From assembly GCA_910574455.1 (NCBI GenBank), contig CAJSYZ010000005.1, forward strand, positions 1 to 64,000: DNA of 64,000 nucleotides. Reading direction: 5' to 3'. Source of the DNA: Trichaptum fuscoviolaceum (taxonomy: Eukaryota; Basidiomycota; Agaricomycetes; Hymenochaetales; Trichaptaceae). This document shows positions 12,531-25,302 of the stretch, piece by piece. The translations under genes were made by a program, and so were the position numbers. Within the stretch, counting starts at the first letter, position 1. Each line of letters starts with the position of its first letter. The notes below the pieces were generated by a model that was given only the letters and a program-made list of their open reading frames with translations, was not told where the DNA came from and made no database searches.

Positions 12531-12580
12531 CTTTGCCGTTCGATTCCTGGGAGATGTGCAGACGCCTGGACAAGACTTAT

Positions 12581-12581
<1 letters not shown>

Positions 12582-12612
<31 letters not shown>
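12582..12612 (+). repeat. (GAC)n microsatellite in a 3' UTR
   Basis: Ten uninterrupted GAC units begin about 50 bases after the stop codon of the Ecl1-type gene. Confidence 0.95.
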
Positions 12613-12613
<1 letters not shown>

Positions 12614-15600
12614 TTGCATTCGCTATCATTATCATTATCGAAAACGCACAGAATACTAATCGCTCCCGTGCTCACTCTTCCTCGCTTACGCTCACGACCT
12701 ACCCCGCTAACCACCGACCGACGACGACAAGTCCCTCATGCTCATCCTCGCCTCTGCATCTGACGCACGAACTCAAAAAATGTACCATAACGATCTAACA
12801 CTCTATCACGCTCGCACGCTCCTAATGGCTTTCCTCGGACGTACGCTCCCGCTCCCGCTCTCCCTTACCTGGACCTCTCACCTTCGCATCATGTCGCATT
12901 TTTTGTAAAGCATTTGTATATATCCTGTACTCTTATCATGCACATTACCGTCTCGCACTCGCACTCGCATCGTTTATTCCTTTCTACAATTTTGGCCTCC
13001 AATCTTCCCGCACGCATCCTGCATTTGCATCTTCCCGTTCGCCCACCTGCATTTCGTGTTGTTCTCTGCTGTGTTTGGTTTCTAGTTTTTTTGTTCTCTT
13101 TCCTCATTTTACGATCTGGGGCTCGACGCGGTGGTGCGCTTTGTTTATTGTTTTTCTCATAGTGCATACAAAAGTTTACTTTTACTCAATGATGTCGCCG
13201 CATGCAAACGTCCTTAATTCTCTTTCTTGTGCAATTCGTTTGTGTTCTTTATCAATCAGCAATTATTGGTGTTTCCATTGGTTATTGGCACGCAATGTTA
13301 ATGTTCTTCTCTTGTCGATTTCTGCTTTTCTGCTTTTGTTGGTTTTGTTGGTCTTGTGGCATTGTGCATATCTTTTCTTTTTTTACGTGTAAAAATGAAT
13401 GGCTTGTACTGGAACTTAGTCTTGTAATGGAGGAATGAATGAAACTTGAATGACATCAGACAATTAACTCTAAGTTAATGGACGGACAGAGCGAGTTATT
13501 TGTGAGTCACAAACGAGGTTGGTATAGACACAGACACAGACAAAGATGGAGGGGATCTAGGCTCGAAGATCTATTTCTTGTTTAGACTCGAAGAGCATGA
13601 AGATCACGGTGAGGTGCATAATAAAGGTAACGCCGCTGGTGAGCTGTTGTATGCACCTCAAAATGAAGGGCGTGTTTCTGGGTCTTTCATTCCATGCTTC
13701 ATTTTGGGCTGGGCTTTTGTCTCTTTCCTTTGACGACGACTAACGGAGCGGTGGAGGCTAGTTTAAAATACAAAGGAGGGTCATTCTGACCCGGGCCAAT
13801 GAATTTGAATGCGTGCATAGAGTGTTATATCGATTGTAACCGGGTGTTGTAGTGGATTCGGATGAAAGGAAGGTCATTTTAGTTCATTACCGTTTGTATC
13901 ATCAGGCTCGATCTTCATTTTGACTCGAAGAAAAGGAGACTAGGAGACTCGGAGACGGGAGCCTTCGGGATCACCGGCCTTATCTCTACGTATCGTTAGC
14001 TGGTTCGTTTCGTTGCGTTTCGGCCGTAACGAACTTGAATGTGCGTGGGTATATGGTTTAGTCGGATTCGAGGTACGATGCTAGCTCTAAATTTGAGGGC
14101 TGCTGGTGCTTTCATTGGGCGCGGCTTGCGGGCGAGTCAGGAGGTAGACATATGCCGGTGAATGGGCATTGTCACGGTCTGGGTATGTCTTTCAGGCTAT
14201 ATGGTTCATGTTCACGTTCATGTTGGATTTCAGGACTCAGGAGGTTCATTTTATCTTTTTGTTCATCGATATCCCGGGCCCGGGTGGTGGTTCGAGTCCA
14301 GTGGCAATGACATCCCCATCCCGTCTCGGGCTTCCTCGATTTCCGGAGTCTAGATCCTATTACACAGAATCGTTCTCCATGACTCGACTGCCAGTGCACA
14401 GCTTTACTACGTCAGGCGGCCCACGGGCGGCTTCAGGCTTGTGATCAGCTTTCTGAATCCCGATCAATACATAAATGCCTAAATCCGTATGCGTGCTGCT
14501 GTGCGCGAGGCGGGGGCGGATTCCATGTCATTTCCGAACTGCTATCTGTCTACGGTCGTGCGTGGTACGACTATTAGTTGTTATTAGCGAGGTTGGTTCA
14601 TTTTATCTCTAACGGACGAACTTGGAAGACACTTAGCACATCGCATGCCATCGGCGTGCATTCTTTGGTTTTGAGTTACGAGGAGCTTGCGGTAGTAGGA
14701 TATTAAGGCTTCATCTTGGAAGTCGGTAAACGCATAGCTGCACGTATGTGCTATCTGTCTTCCGTGTACCGTCCATAGCCTGCCTCTTCGCTACCTTCGC
14801 TACTCGAGGCAAGGAAACTAGAGTAGAACTTCGGAACGCAGCTCAGGGTGGGGCATGGATCTTACGCCATGAGGCGGATACAACCCTCGCGTCCTTCAAA
14901 GTTGGTTTGACTTTTGCGCTATCATATCAGAATCGTACACGCGTTCGGACTTCGGGATACTGCTGCTGTACTTGTTGTACTGAAACTAGTGAGGCACGTT
15001 GCTCGCGTATGGCCATGGGTCCACGGCACGTTGTGCATGTTGATGTTGAGGTTGATGAGAGAGAAGAGGCGTATAACCTTATACGACCAAACCCCACCCC
15101 GCCCGGGAGGATAATCCGGGGTAAATAGCCGTAGTAGTGATTGGCGCTTCCGATCATCTCTGCTGCTTTTATCTGTAGACTATATTACTGATAGCAGGGG
15201 CAATTGACGGCGAGCTGTATTATAACCATTTCTTCGGCATTACACAATATTACCTTCATACAAGTGCATATTAAAATGTTTAATGCGTAATACATTGACA
15301 TTAATGCTGTTCATTTTCTTTGAAATGAATTTATGTGCACCAGCTTTCTATAGTACGGAAATTACTCCTTACGTTTCACAACTGGGAGACCAGTAATTTA
15401 CCGTGCGTAATGAACCTCTACACAGTCGATTCCCACTTGTATCACGCAAGATAACAACGTCAATACGTACTGTATATTATACGAAGATACTCAATACCAG
15501 CTAAATCTCCGCTTTGAACTCTATATGATTTCAAACCCAGGTCATGAAGTAAAGTAACGCTCCAGTACGTCAGACAAGTGGACTTGGTTTGCTCGGAGTG

Positions 15601-17715
15601 GCCGAGTCCGACTCGGAGGGCGCAGGGTACTGTGGTCCTGAGATAGCCTTACTTAGCCTCAGAGTAGCTCTCGTACGTGCACATTGCTGCGATCTTTCCG
15701 GCGATATCATATCAAACCAGTCTCGAAATAGACCACGGCGAGTGCGAGGACCGAGAGTGCTAAGAATAGCTGCGCTGGCTCTGTGTGGGCGATGTAATGC
15801 CACAGGCAATGCTCGCCGATCCATCTGTCATAGGGCCATAGGGAGAGGAGGAGTGGGGACGCAGGCGTGGAAGCAGTTTTCATGGGGTGAGCGTCTCTGC
15901 TGTTATTTACAGCACTGAACGTGCGCGCAAAGCCCGTAGATAGATAAATGGATAGATAGACACTTGGCGCTGCGCGTGCGCGCGCAGATGCAGATGCGCC
16001 TCTGGGAGTGGGGAGCTGGGGATTAATGGAGCCCGGGCCCTCGTATGGAAGGATTCGCCGTGATCGTCGTGTAGACTTGAAGCTGTGATCATGTGCTCAG
16101 GCAACACCGTGACATCCATCGTGCTCTCAAGCCCCGCAGATGATACAGAGCGTACCGCTCCCGCTCCAAGCCAGCCTGTCTAAGCACGGGGGTTGAGCGT
16201 CGACACTCGACAGGCAATACAGCGTATCAGTGTGTTAGCGCGCAAAGCGGCACCTCCGAGGATGCGAGGATGGCCCGAGCCCTTTCCTTGTATTATTATT
16301 CCAGTTTTAAATAGGACGAAATTTGGAGGATGACGGGTCTTCCATAAGATCGTTTGGTGAGCGGGTGTCCTTTGGCTTGCGGGTTTGAGGGACCTTGACC
16401 AAGAGTCTCGACATCGAGACAGACGGACAAGTGAGAGAAGTGAGAAAAAATAATGCTGTAACTTCAAAGTACGCGTACCTATTAGAAGTTCGACTGAGTG
16501 ATCGACCCTCGCCTTCTCGAGCTTCTCGCAGTCGGTACCTTGCAGACCATTAATGCTTTGAGTCTAGGCAGAGGAAGCCTCAGGCAACCGCCCGGGCTCA
16601 TCAGTTCTGCGCCCTGCTTCTGAATGATTGATGATCTGAAAGTCCGGTAGCGAGCGGTAGATGATGGATCGGAGGCTTGGCAGAAGCTATTTGCCTTCAG
16701 ACGCGAGACGCGAGACTGATTTACCCTGATCAGCGTCAGCATCAGCATCAGCTAGTGGCTTCAAAGGCGTTGCTCACAGCGCGAATCCGCGACGAGCCTG
16801 GGACTGAGGATCAATTTTCATCTGTTTATTTCAGCACTGGCATGTACGTGCAACATGAAACCCATCATCTCTGGCATCAGCCATCATTCCGACCGAGACG
16901 CAGATTAGACGAAGTGGCTGAGGGTGTCGGCGGGGACGCATATGGCATACCGAATCTTCGCAGAACCCGTCCTAACTCCTTCGCGCTCTGTCGACGTCCT
17001 TAATCGCAGGAGAAGTTTGCTTCTGCCGCTGTGCCTTTCTCGAAGCCGGTCGCCGCGGACTTGGACGCGGACAAAGGAGGTTACGCCGGGGTGCCAGCTC
17101 ATCATCTGTAAGTCCCTACTAATGGGCGGGTCACTAATGGGCGGGAGTTATTGACAGGGTTTATTTAAATTATGGCGGAGAAGGAAGAGGTATAGCAAAT
17201 ACGAAAAAAATCCGGTTGCAGTCTACGTTTGAGTCCGCGGGAGAATCGAGAGACGAGGTTGGATGGAGATGTGTTTGTACTTTTTGTTCCTATTATCTCG
17301 GAGAATGGGAGATGGTTTGTGAGAATACTAGTGTGGCGTTGATAACTTGAAGAATATACTATGATATTTCATCTTTTTAGCCAAGGTGCTTTTGCAAACG
17401 TAAAGGCTAGCAATCCGTGCCAGCTAGTGGTGGTCGGAGAACGCCTTAAAATTTGTTTGCTTGGACTGAGAACAGTTTCCAAAAATCGATAAGCATCTGT
17501 GATTGCAAAGACTTGTTATCTTTTCAGACAAGGTATATTCCACAAAAAGTATGATCAAGAGTGAGTATGAAAGTAGAGAGAGAAGAAAGAGTTGACTCAA
17601 CTTCGTTGAAGTTGAAGAAATTAGAGACAATTACGTCATACGGAAGGAACTGCCTCCTGGGCCGCCAGGAAAGTTCAGCAACTCCACTCGAGACTTCCAC
17701 CCATGCACCGTCGAC
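12613..17715. other. Intergenic, no gene recognised
   Basis: The first ~800 bases are T-rich and likely hold the 3' UTR of the upstream gene. The remaining 4 kb has only short, unrelated frames. A stray GGTTCGAGTCCAG near 14289 resembles a tRNA T-arm but has no tRNA around it. The last ~150 bases are the leader of YVH1. Confidence 0.45.
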
Positions 17716-19868
17716 ATGTCGCGCGACGAGGCGAACGCGATGGACGAGATCATCCCCAATCTCTGGATTGGCGACCTCAGAGCGGCGACGGATGAGCACC
17801 TCCTGCGCGAGCACAACATCCACAGCGTATTGTCTGCGATGAGAGGGCGGGTTAAGGTGCATGAGGTACGTTAGTTTGAGCTTACTTAGAGAGAAAGTGT
17901 ATTCATGAAGGCAGCACAGACCTTCACGCACTTCCAAGTGCAGCTGGACGACACGACGGACGCGGACGCGCTCGCGTTCTTCCCGCAGTGCATCTCCTTC
18001 ATCGACGGCGAGATCGAGGGCGGGCGCGGTGTGCTCGTGCACTGCCAGGCGGGCATGAGTGAGTGCGATGTTGTCTTTCATCTCGTGTCGAGGCTCATGT
18101 TACACATTGTAGGCCGCAGCGCGACGATCGTGGCGGCGTACATCATGTATGCGAAGGAGACCGATGTGGAGGGGGCGTTGCAGACCATCGTCCAGGCCCG
18201 TCCGAGCGTACAGTGCGTCCTTTCTTCTCACCCCATCGCGCGAAGAAGCTGAAGGAATTTGATAGACCAAACGACGGCTTCCTGGAGCAGCTCGACGTCT
18301 TCTACCGCGCATCGTACAAGATCTCGCGCTGGAACAAGGCAATGCGCATGTACTACCTCGAGCGTGCGCTCGACGAGATCATCAGTACGTCCTCCTCTCT
18401 TACACATTTCTGTTACTTTCACTCATGGCGCAACAGACGGCGACGGCTCGATCCCAAAAGACAACATGTTCGCCAAGTTCCCGCGTTCCCCGTCCGACTC
18501 CGCACCTGCCACGCCCGGCGGGAGTGGCGGTCCGCGCAGGCGCATCCGCTGCAAGATGTGCCGCCAGGAGCTCGCCGCACGGGAGCACATGCTCGACCAC
18601 GGGCAAGTCGGACCCGGCACGCCCGCGTCCGTCTTCGCCTTCTCGCCCGCTGCGTCCCGGCGCGCGTCGAGCACTGCGCAGGACGCAATCCGGCCTGCGT
18701 TCACGCCGCTTGCGTCGATGTCGAGGCGTGGGTCCGCTGGTGCGGGTGGGGAGAGACCGATCGCACTGGCGACGCTGAATGGCGAGCCGATCCCGCTGCC
18801 TTTGCCGCTACGCCGTTTCTCTGGCTCGTCCGCATCTTCGAGGCCCGAGTCGCCGGTGAACCTGAGTCGTAGGCCGTCAAGAGGCGCGCGGAGGGGGAGT
18901 CTGCTGGCGAACGAGGTGTCGCCCAGCGGCCTGGTGGGAGCGACGATCCCGGAGGGCGTGGCGGTGGATGATTCGAGCGCGATTGCTGATGATGATGATG
19001 AAGAAGAAGATGAAGGTCATGGCAGCGATGGTGACGTGGATCGAAGAGACCGAAACACGAGTGTCGAAGCTGAGGTCAACGGCGCAGACACAAAAGACGC
19101 AAACGGCTCCGCCAATTCCAACGCCAACGCAAGCCCCACAGAAGTGAACGCAGCGCGCACGCTTCGGCGCTCAGGCTCCAACTCCGGCTCCGGCTCTGCC
19201 TCGTACTTCATGTCCCCGATGGACCTCGCGGCGCAGCTGAACGCGCACCCGAAGCTCGCTGCGTTGCGCTCGCCCGCCCTCGGCGGCATCGGGGGGTTGC
19301 AGCCCATGACACCTTTGACGCCCTTGACGACGACTTCTTCTGTGGGTACTGCGAGTACTGCGACTAATGTAGGCGCGAGCACGAGCGCGACTTCGTTGGC
19401 GAAGCTCGCCGCTGTGAGGAGTCCGCCGCTGTTGATTAATAGTACGTGTTCTGGGTATTTCCTCGAGCCTGTGAGTTCTTTTCTCTCTTTCCCTTTCTCC
19501 TCTCCTATCCATATCTCCCTCTACTCACGTCCTTCAACACCATGTCCCTCCTTATCCGAGTGCCTATGTATATGACTAACTAACGTTCGACCCGCCAATA
19601 GATGAAATGGATGGAGCCCTTCCTCGAAGACGGCCAGCTCGCGGGGAAGATCGTCTGCCCGAACAAGAAGTGCGGTGCGAAGCTGGGCAACTACGATTGG
19701 GCCGGCGTGTGCTGCAGCTGTAAGGAGTGGGTCACGCCTGTACGTCTCTCTGTCCTATGTCCCTGTAACTCTTTCTTACCGCTTGATCTCATTCATTCTC
19801 TTTCGATCTGCATTTGTGGACGACAGGGATTCTGCATCCACCGCTCGAAAGTCGACGAGGTCGTGTGA
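17716..19868 (+). CDS. YVH1: Dual-specificity phosphatase Yvh1 (DUSP12 orthologue)
   Basis: Seven exons: 17716-17865, 17920-18058, 18113-18212, 18266-18384, 18437-19470, 19602-19739, 19827-19868. All have GT-AG introns in consistent phase, giving 573 residues. The catalytic loop HCQAGMSRSAT is at residues 91-101 (Cys92 nucleophile, Arg98). The zinc-binding part starts with CKMC (208-211) plus His220/His224. It ends with GKIVCPNKKCGAKLGNYDW, WVTP and GFCIHRSKVDEVV, the hallmark tail of Yvh1. In yeast Yvh1 acts in late 60S ribosome assembly by releasing Mrt4. Between the two zinc-binding parts lies a low-complexity, Ser- and Asp-rich insertion of about 280 residues, so the protein is clearly longer than the yeast and human forms. 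The last intron (87 bp) is a multiple of three without a stop, so its retention would insert 29 residues. No in-frame ATG lies between the upstream stop at 17593 and 17716. Confidence 0.95.
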
Positions 19869-21849
19869 AGCAATTTCATCTTACGTGTATGTGACGCTCG
19901 CAGTCGCTGAGGACATCCAATTCATCCATCTTCGTTATTTTCGACACCTGCTGGTTTTTTTTACATCGTACTTACGTTACTGCTGCTGCAGTTGTTTTTC
20001 TTTCAACTTGTATCAATCAATCTCCAATGACCAGTTTCCGATGTCGATTCTCATCCAAGCCCTTCATTCACTGTTGTAGCGCTGATCAGATCGGATGTCA
20101 TGCAAAAGTGTACCTACTACTATACATGTACTGCCTCTGAGCGAACACGATTCGCCCCGAGCTTATTTGATTTTGATTCTACCTTTCCTGCTTTCTTTCC
20201 TCTCAGTCTTCTAATCAATCTCTCGGTTATCCGCCGGAACGAAGCGTCGCCGCCGAAATTGTTAACAGGAAAAGAGAAATTACGAAGTGAATACGGACGG
20301 ATTGACTTGTTCTGGCGGAGAAACCTCGACCTGGTGATACAAAAATCATCTACTTACTAGGTTGTGATACACTGCAAGGCCATCCAATACTTGCAGTACA
20401 TATGTATATTCGTACAAATACGTCACTTTTAATTCTTTTATCGCGGGAGGGATCTTGCGCACCGCATACCGATGCTAGACAACGGATGTACAGAGCTCGG
20501 AAGCATTGGTATGCTGGGTTTGATTCCGGTTGAGCTCCCGAAGATATTGGGTCGGAAAATCTTCGGGCCAGTGCATGTGCAGCATAGTACATGTAGACGG
20601 TAGAGCAGACTGCTCTTGCCCGGATATCTATCGGAGGCACTTGCTCGATCCGAGGCGCCGTACATACAGTACACTGGCAGCCACGAGCAAGACGGCTTCT
20701 GATCAACATACATAATCTACAGCAAGAATCGAGATTGGACGATGACTTCGCATCTCCGTAGCTTGCGATTCTGCGACAGATTGGGTTAAGACTTTCATGA
20801 TCGATTAGAATCAGGCAAAAGTGCCCATTGGTATCATGATCGCGGCCCGGAAACATGCATCGTGCTTGTTCGACCAATGATAACTTGGGCAGGGTATAAC
20901 ACGACAGACCGACCTATGTATACAGAATGGACATTGGACTCTAAGATCCCGGGAGGCCTTCACCCAGAGCCTCTACACTTCGGCCACCGGGAAACTTGAG
21001 TAGACCATGCCTGCACGGAACACATGTATACAGAAAATCATGCGGACGCAATAATAAGATTTAGATAGCTATTGCCTGGACCAATAGTTGCGCTGCACTT
21101 CGTACCTCAGTGGGTAAGGGAGACTGTTAGACGATGATGATGTAGGGAAACGAGCACACGTCAGGGCTCACCCTCGGGCCTTTTCTTACGAGCTCGAGCC
21201 TGAGGACCAATCCTGCGACGACAGTAAGTCCGGCGGTGCCTGATGCTGATACTCAAGGTGATGTACGGTTGGCGGTTGGCGGTTGGCGGTTGGTCGCACA
21301 TCCATGTGATACGCAGCAAGATACGCAGCAAGGGCTGGCAATTGGGAGTTGGCAGTGTGCAGCGAGTGGCGGAAGCAGCTTTAACAAAGCAAAGAATCAC
21401 ACGAGTGCGGGGTAGGGAAGCAAGTGCGTTCCGCCTCCGCGACGGACTCCGGCCTCGGCCTCCTACGGAGCGAGTGATGTGGTTAATTGGGACCGTATAG
21501 GTTATTTGAGTTGGCCATTAACGCATGCTTCTCACCGGGTTCCCGAGGGACTATGTCAGTTGATTGTATTGCTGCAGCCAACACATGTGGGAAGAGCAAG
21601 GGCAGCCCTGCACGGTGAGAGGTACGTAGGTGCATATTTGTTGAAACATGCTGGTTCAGAGATAAGAGACTTGACCGTGACTAGCAGAACAAAGCACATC
21701 GAATACCGTGACGTCCCGCAACCTCTAGACCCGCAGGCGTTGAACATAATGTTAATTTCCTCGGCATTCGGCTATGGGCGATCCTGGCGATCCTACTCGT
21801 CGTGACGCTGAAGGTACCGTACAAAGCAGCATTGAAGTACCTCCAACAC
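19869..21849. other. Intergenic, with short tandem repeats
   Basis: No protein was recognised. A GGTTGGCG octamer is repeated in tandem at about 21266-21294, and GATACGCAGCAA is repeated at about 21308-21332. The first part is the 3' UTR of YVH1. Confidence 0.5.
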
Positions 21850-22270
21850 GATAAATTGAACCCGAGATACACACCTGTGATCCCACCAATCGGATGACAA
21901 GTAATAGCGAGAAGTCCTCGGCGGCAGTGTGGAAGGAGGGAATTAGCCTGGAAGCTATAGACTCCATACCAAGCTGCATACTAAATGACAAATAGTTTCT
22001 AGCCCCGCATTTCAGCCTCGAACACACGGACACTTCTAGCGCACAGGGTGATAAATGCTTGATTGGCGTCTTCCACGGAGCCAGAACGAATAGAAGAGGA
22101 CTCAATGCAACGTCTGAACTATTAAGTCGGCCGCGCCTTGAGCAAAATGCTGCTAATAGCTCCGCATGTTTTATTGGTTCTCCCTGCGCACAGTGGCGGT
22201 CTTCTGTTTCATTTGGCCGTGAGATGAGCATAGTATTTAATGGCGTGGAAGTCGACATCGAGGTAGCAGG
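21850..22270 (-). repeat. Dispersed repeat copy B
   Basis: Diverged copy of the repeat at 3695-4178, in the same orientation. The tRNA-like T-arm is more decayed here (GTGTTCGAGGC on the minus strand). It lies about 600 bp before the F-box-like pseudogene, while copy A lies about 1 kb after its paralogue. Confidence 0.55.
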
Positions 22271-22866
22271 CCGGGCGAACCCATAGATTGCGTGGGACGG
22301 TTGGAGTCAAGGCCTGAAGCAGGATTGTCGCGATGGTATCATGTGAGATGCATCAACAGCAAAAGGAACGCGATGTACATACCACTTATTTACTTTTCGC
22401 AGTCTCTTCTCATCAGTGCTGCAACTGATGATGGTCGAATAGATGAAAAATCAATCTCCAAGTCCGAGTCAACGTGGCGTGGGAATGGCAGCTTCAACTT
22501 GACTTGGAGTCAGGCCGGCCGGGTCCGACTCGGAATCCGCGAAACTTATCTACCCGCCGCCCGGTATTTGACTGCTTGACATTGTCGACAACTATAACTC
22601 CCTTGCTCAGATGTCTCTGGGTGATCCACAGCTCTTCGTTGGCTCTCAAGATTATAACAAAGTTAACTCAGCCTATGTATGTCTCGTTTCCTTCCCAGGC
22701 GGATGCCATGCTTGCAAGTCTCCAGCTGTTCCACGACGTCCCGTGTCGCTTCATGGATCTCTTCTGATCTGTCATAAGTCACCCGGGCTTTGACCCCAAG
22801 CAGGTGTCTCTGCGCAACTCGGCGGAAATTATTGGTGTTGTGGAGGAGAGTCGAGTGAGGGATAGG
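22271..22866. other. Intergenic, nothing recognised
   Basis: Leader region of the following pseudogene. Only short frames without recognisable similarity are present. Confidence 0.4.
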
Positions 22867-24116
22867 ATGGCTGCCGTTTACAAAAGAGCTCTCGACGACG
22901 ATGGGCATATGGCGGCCGCAGCAGGCTGGGTTCCCGCATTTCGTGCTGTATGAGGTTCTGGATATCATCCACGCGGAACGCTTGGATAGCGTTAAGGCTC
23001 AATTCGAGGAGACTCCGACCAAGCGAGAGATGTATTATAACTCAATGTACATCAAGGAGGACGACACCTTAAAGGCAATGAGCCTTGTCCACCGGTCTTG
23101 GACTTTCCCTGTGCAGAAGGCTCTTGGTCAGATTCTTTATAATGGCAAACCGGTTCATGAGATGCATAATCTCCTTTCTCCCGTGAAAAGTCTATCTTCG
23201 GCCCTTGGACCTCCGTTGTCTCCATACACATCTTTTCACCCATTAAAAAAGAAGAAAAGAAAGGAAAAGCTTTCTGTGACGATTGTGAAGCTTACTTGTC
23301 ACCGATCGAGCTCGTCCACGAATACGATACATATGAATGTGAGGCTGTTCATATCAAGGAAGATTACCGCCTTTGGTTTGACAACCTCTATCGGATTCTT
23401 GCTGGTTTCACCCGCCTCGATCGACTTTACATCAAACGATACGGCTCGGTCTTTTCAGAGTGGTCTGGTTGTCGGAATAGGTATCTGAAGGAGATTACAC
23501 TTTGTGCTAAGGGTAGCATTGTGAAGTTCAATATTGGTTCTCTCATCGAGACTTCTGGCATTTTGGCGAACCTACGGACGCTGGATACAAAAGGAGCGTT
23601 GTTCTCTGATGTGGCGCGAAAAAAGGCAATGTCAGAACCTGGATTCCCGCGCTTAAGCAACTTGATCATCAAGTGCTCGATGGAATCCCTCACGAGGGAC
23701 TTGTCGGTTCTGTCTACACTCTCCATCCTCTCCAACTGTCACGTTACTTCGCTGTATGTTGACGCCGAAACCAAGATAGATGAAATCTTCGAGGAAGATG
23801 TGGCAGCTGCATTCACTTCGCCGCAATGCGCTGATATCTTTAAACACCTCTGCGAGTTGCGCATTAACAGCTCTGTGGCAGCAGACCAATGATTTCAATG
23901 GATTGGTCCTTTCTGCTCCAACCTCCAGTCATTCACTCTCACGACATACGCGGAATTCTCCCCTCATGTGCTGTACCTTATACCCGCCAAGGTCCAAACA
24001 ACTAATGTGCAAATTCTGTCAACGTTTCGAGACAGATATCGATGAGATCACAAGTTGGCTGGTTGGTGTGCCTTCTAGAGGTTTCTTCCTCCAGACGGTT
24101 CTTGAAGCGATGTGAG
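22867..24116 (+). pseudogene. F-box/LRR-like pseudogene, paralogue of 1233-2714
   Basis: Reading begins at about 22867 or 22901 and includes an F-box-like segment (FPHFVLYEVLDIIHAE) absent from the other copy. Homology with 1233-2714 then runs from MYYNSM onward. The frame changes near 23290, where the reading moves from the frame of 22901 to that of 23296. At 23890 a TGA stands where the paralogue has TGG (ADQW in the paralogue, ADQ-stop here). Homology continues past the stop (FQWIGPFC against FKLIGPYC) and fades after about 24050 with further frame changes. The copy is not translatable as one protein. Confidence 0.8.
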
Positions 24117-25302
24117 ATGGGTGATGTGGAAAAGAGCCGAGGATACACTATCCATCTCTTAGATGCTTTGAAGAGGGGGATTTATGTTAGAATCCTTCAA
24201 CAGCTCCTAAATGCAAGTAGCTACAGTACAATTAACAAAAACTGTCCTTTCTTTGAGGTTCAGAGGCGAACAGACGTCCATTCCTGTTGAGTGGCTCATC
24301 TCAGATTTGCGGAAAGGGCAAGATTTTGAAAATACAAGATATTATCTGTGAAGGAGGCGAGAGTAGCTTTGGTCATTGCCACAGAGTCTTTGATCAGGAT
24401 GAGAGCTACTGTAGTACGCACCAATCCATCTCGGTAAAGATCTCTCAACGGCGTGGTGAAAAATTGCATACTTGAGTATTCATCAGAAGGTATTGATGCT
24501 TGAACGCAGAATGAGGTATTCATCTGTATTGCGATGATTTGGAACTTACAGAGCATCTCAATCTTGGCTCCTTCTGCACTCTGGATACGGTCCTGATGAT
24601 GGTTGCGTAAACGAAGACTTTCAAGTTGCACGGCTGCGGCGTTCAATGTCGTGGGAAATTCAAGTTGCCAGTGCCTGTGAATAACGGTCGTGTTTACTTC
24701 GAGTCTTCGTCTTTCAAGTTTATACCATAATCATCATATGCAGAGCTTCATCCCTCGCCTAGACCTTATGTTGGAGAGACTCGGAACTCGAACCCGACAG
24801 TTCCATTTAAAAAACGTCCGGCGACCGCACTATCGTAATATGGCTTTCCGAATCAAGATTCAAGGATGTATACTTTCTTAATTGCTTCCGGTATGTCTTT
24901 CTGACTCGAACGACGATGAGGAACGAAAAATGCTGATCCCCGCGCTATCTCATTTACATCCGCTGAAGGACTTCGAGTCTTCGACACTGAATATCAGAGC
25001 TACAGGTACAACGTCTCGGAGGCTCCGGATCCCAGTAAGCGCCGATGGGCCTAGGGCCTTCCGCGACTCTAGCTCAGCTATGTGTTCCTTTCACAGTATC
25101 GCCAGGAGAACGATATTGTACCTATGCACCTTTCTGCCCCTTTTGAATTCCGATAGAAATGAAAAAAATGTGCCCTGGTACCTAGCAAATGACTGTGTGG
25201 TCGCTGACGAACTTCAGACGAGTCTACGATAAAACTGGCGTTCTGCGAAGAGCTTTCTTCCTGCTCTCAGTAAACAACACCATTCTCTCAAAATCAAAGA
25301 CT
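24117..25302. other. Decayed region, no clear gene
   Basis: Several short frames of 60-116 codons occur on both strands. None could be tied to a family, though part may be further F-box/LRR debris. The last ~100 bases form the leader of the next gene. Confidence 0.4.

Noticed and set aside
14280..14310. GGTTCGAGTCCAG resembling a tRNA T-arm
   Set aside because: No acceptor stem, D-arm or anticodon arm can be drawn around it.
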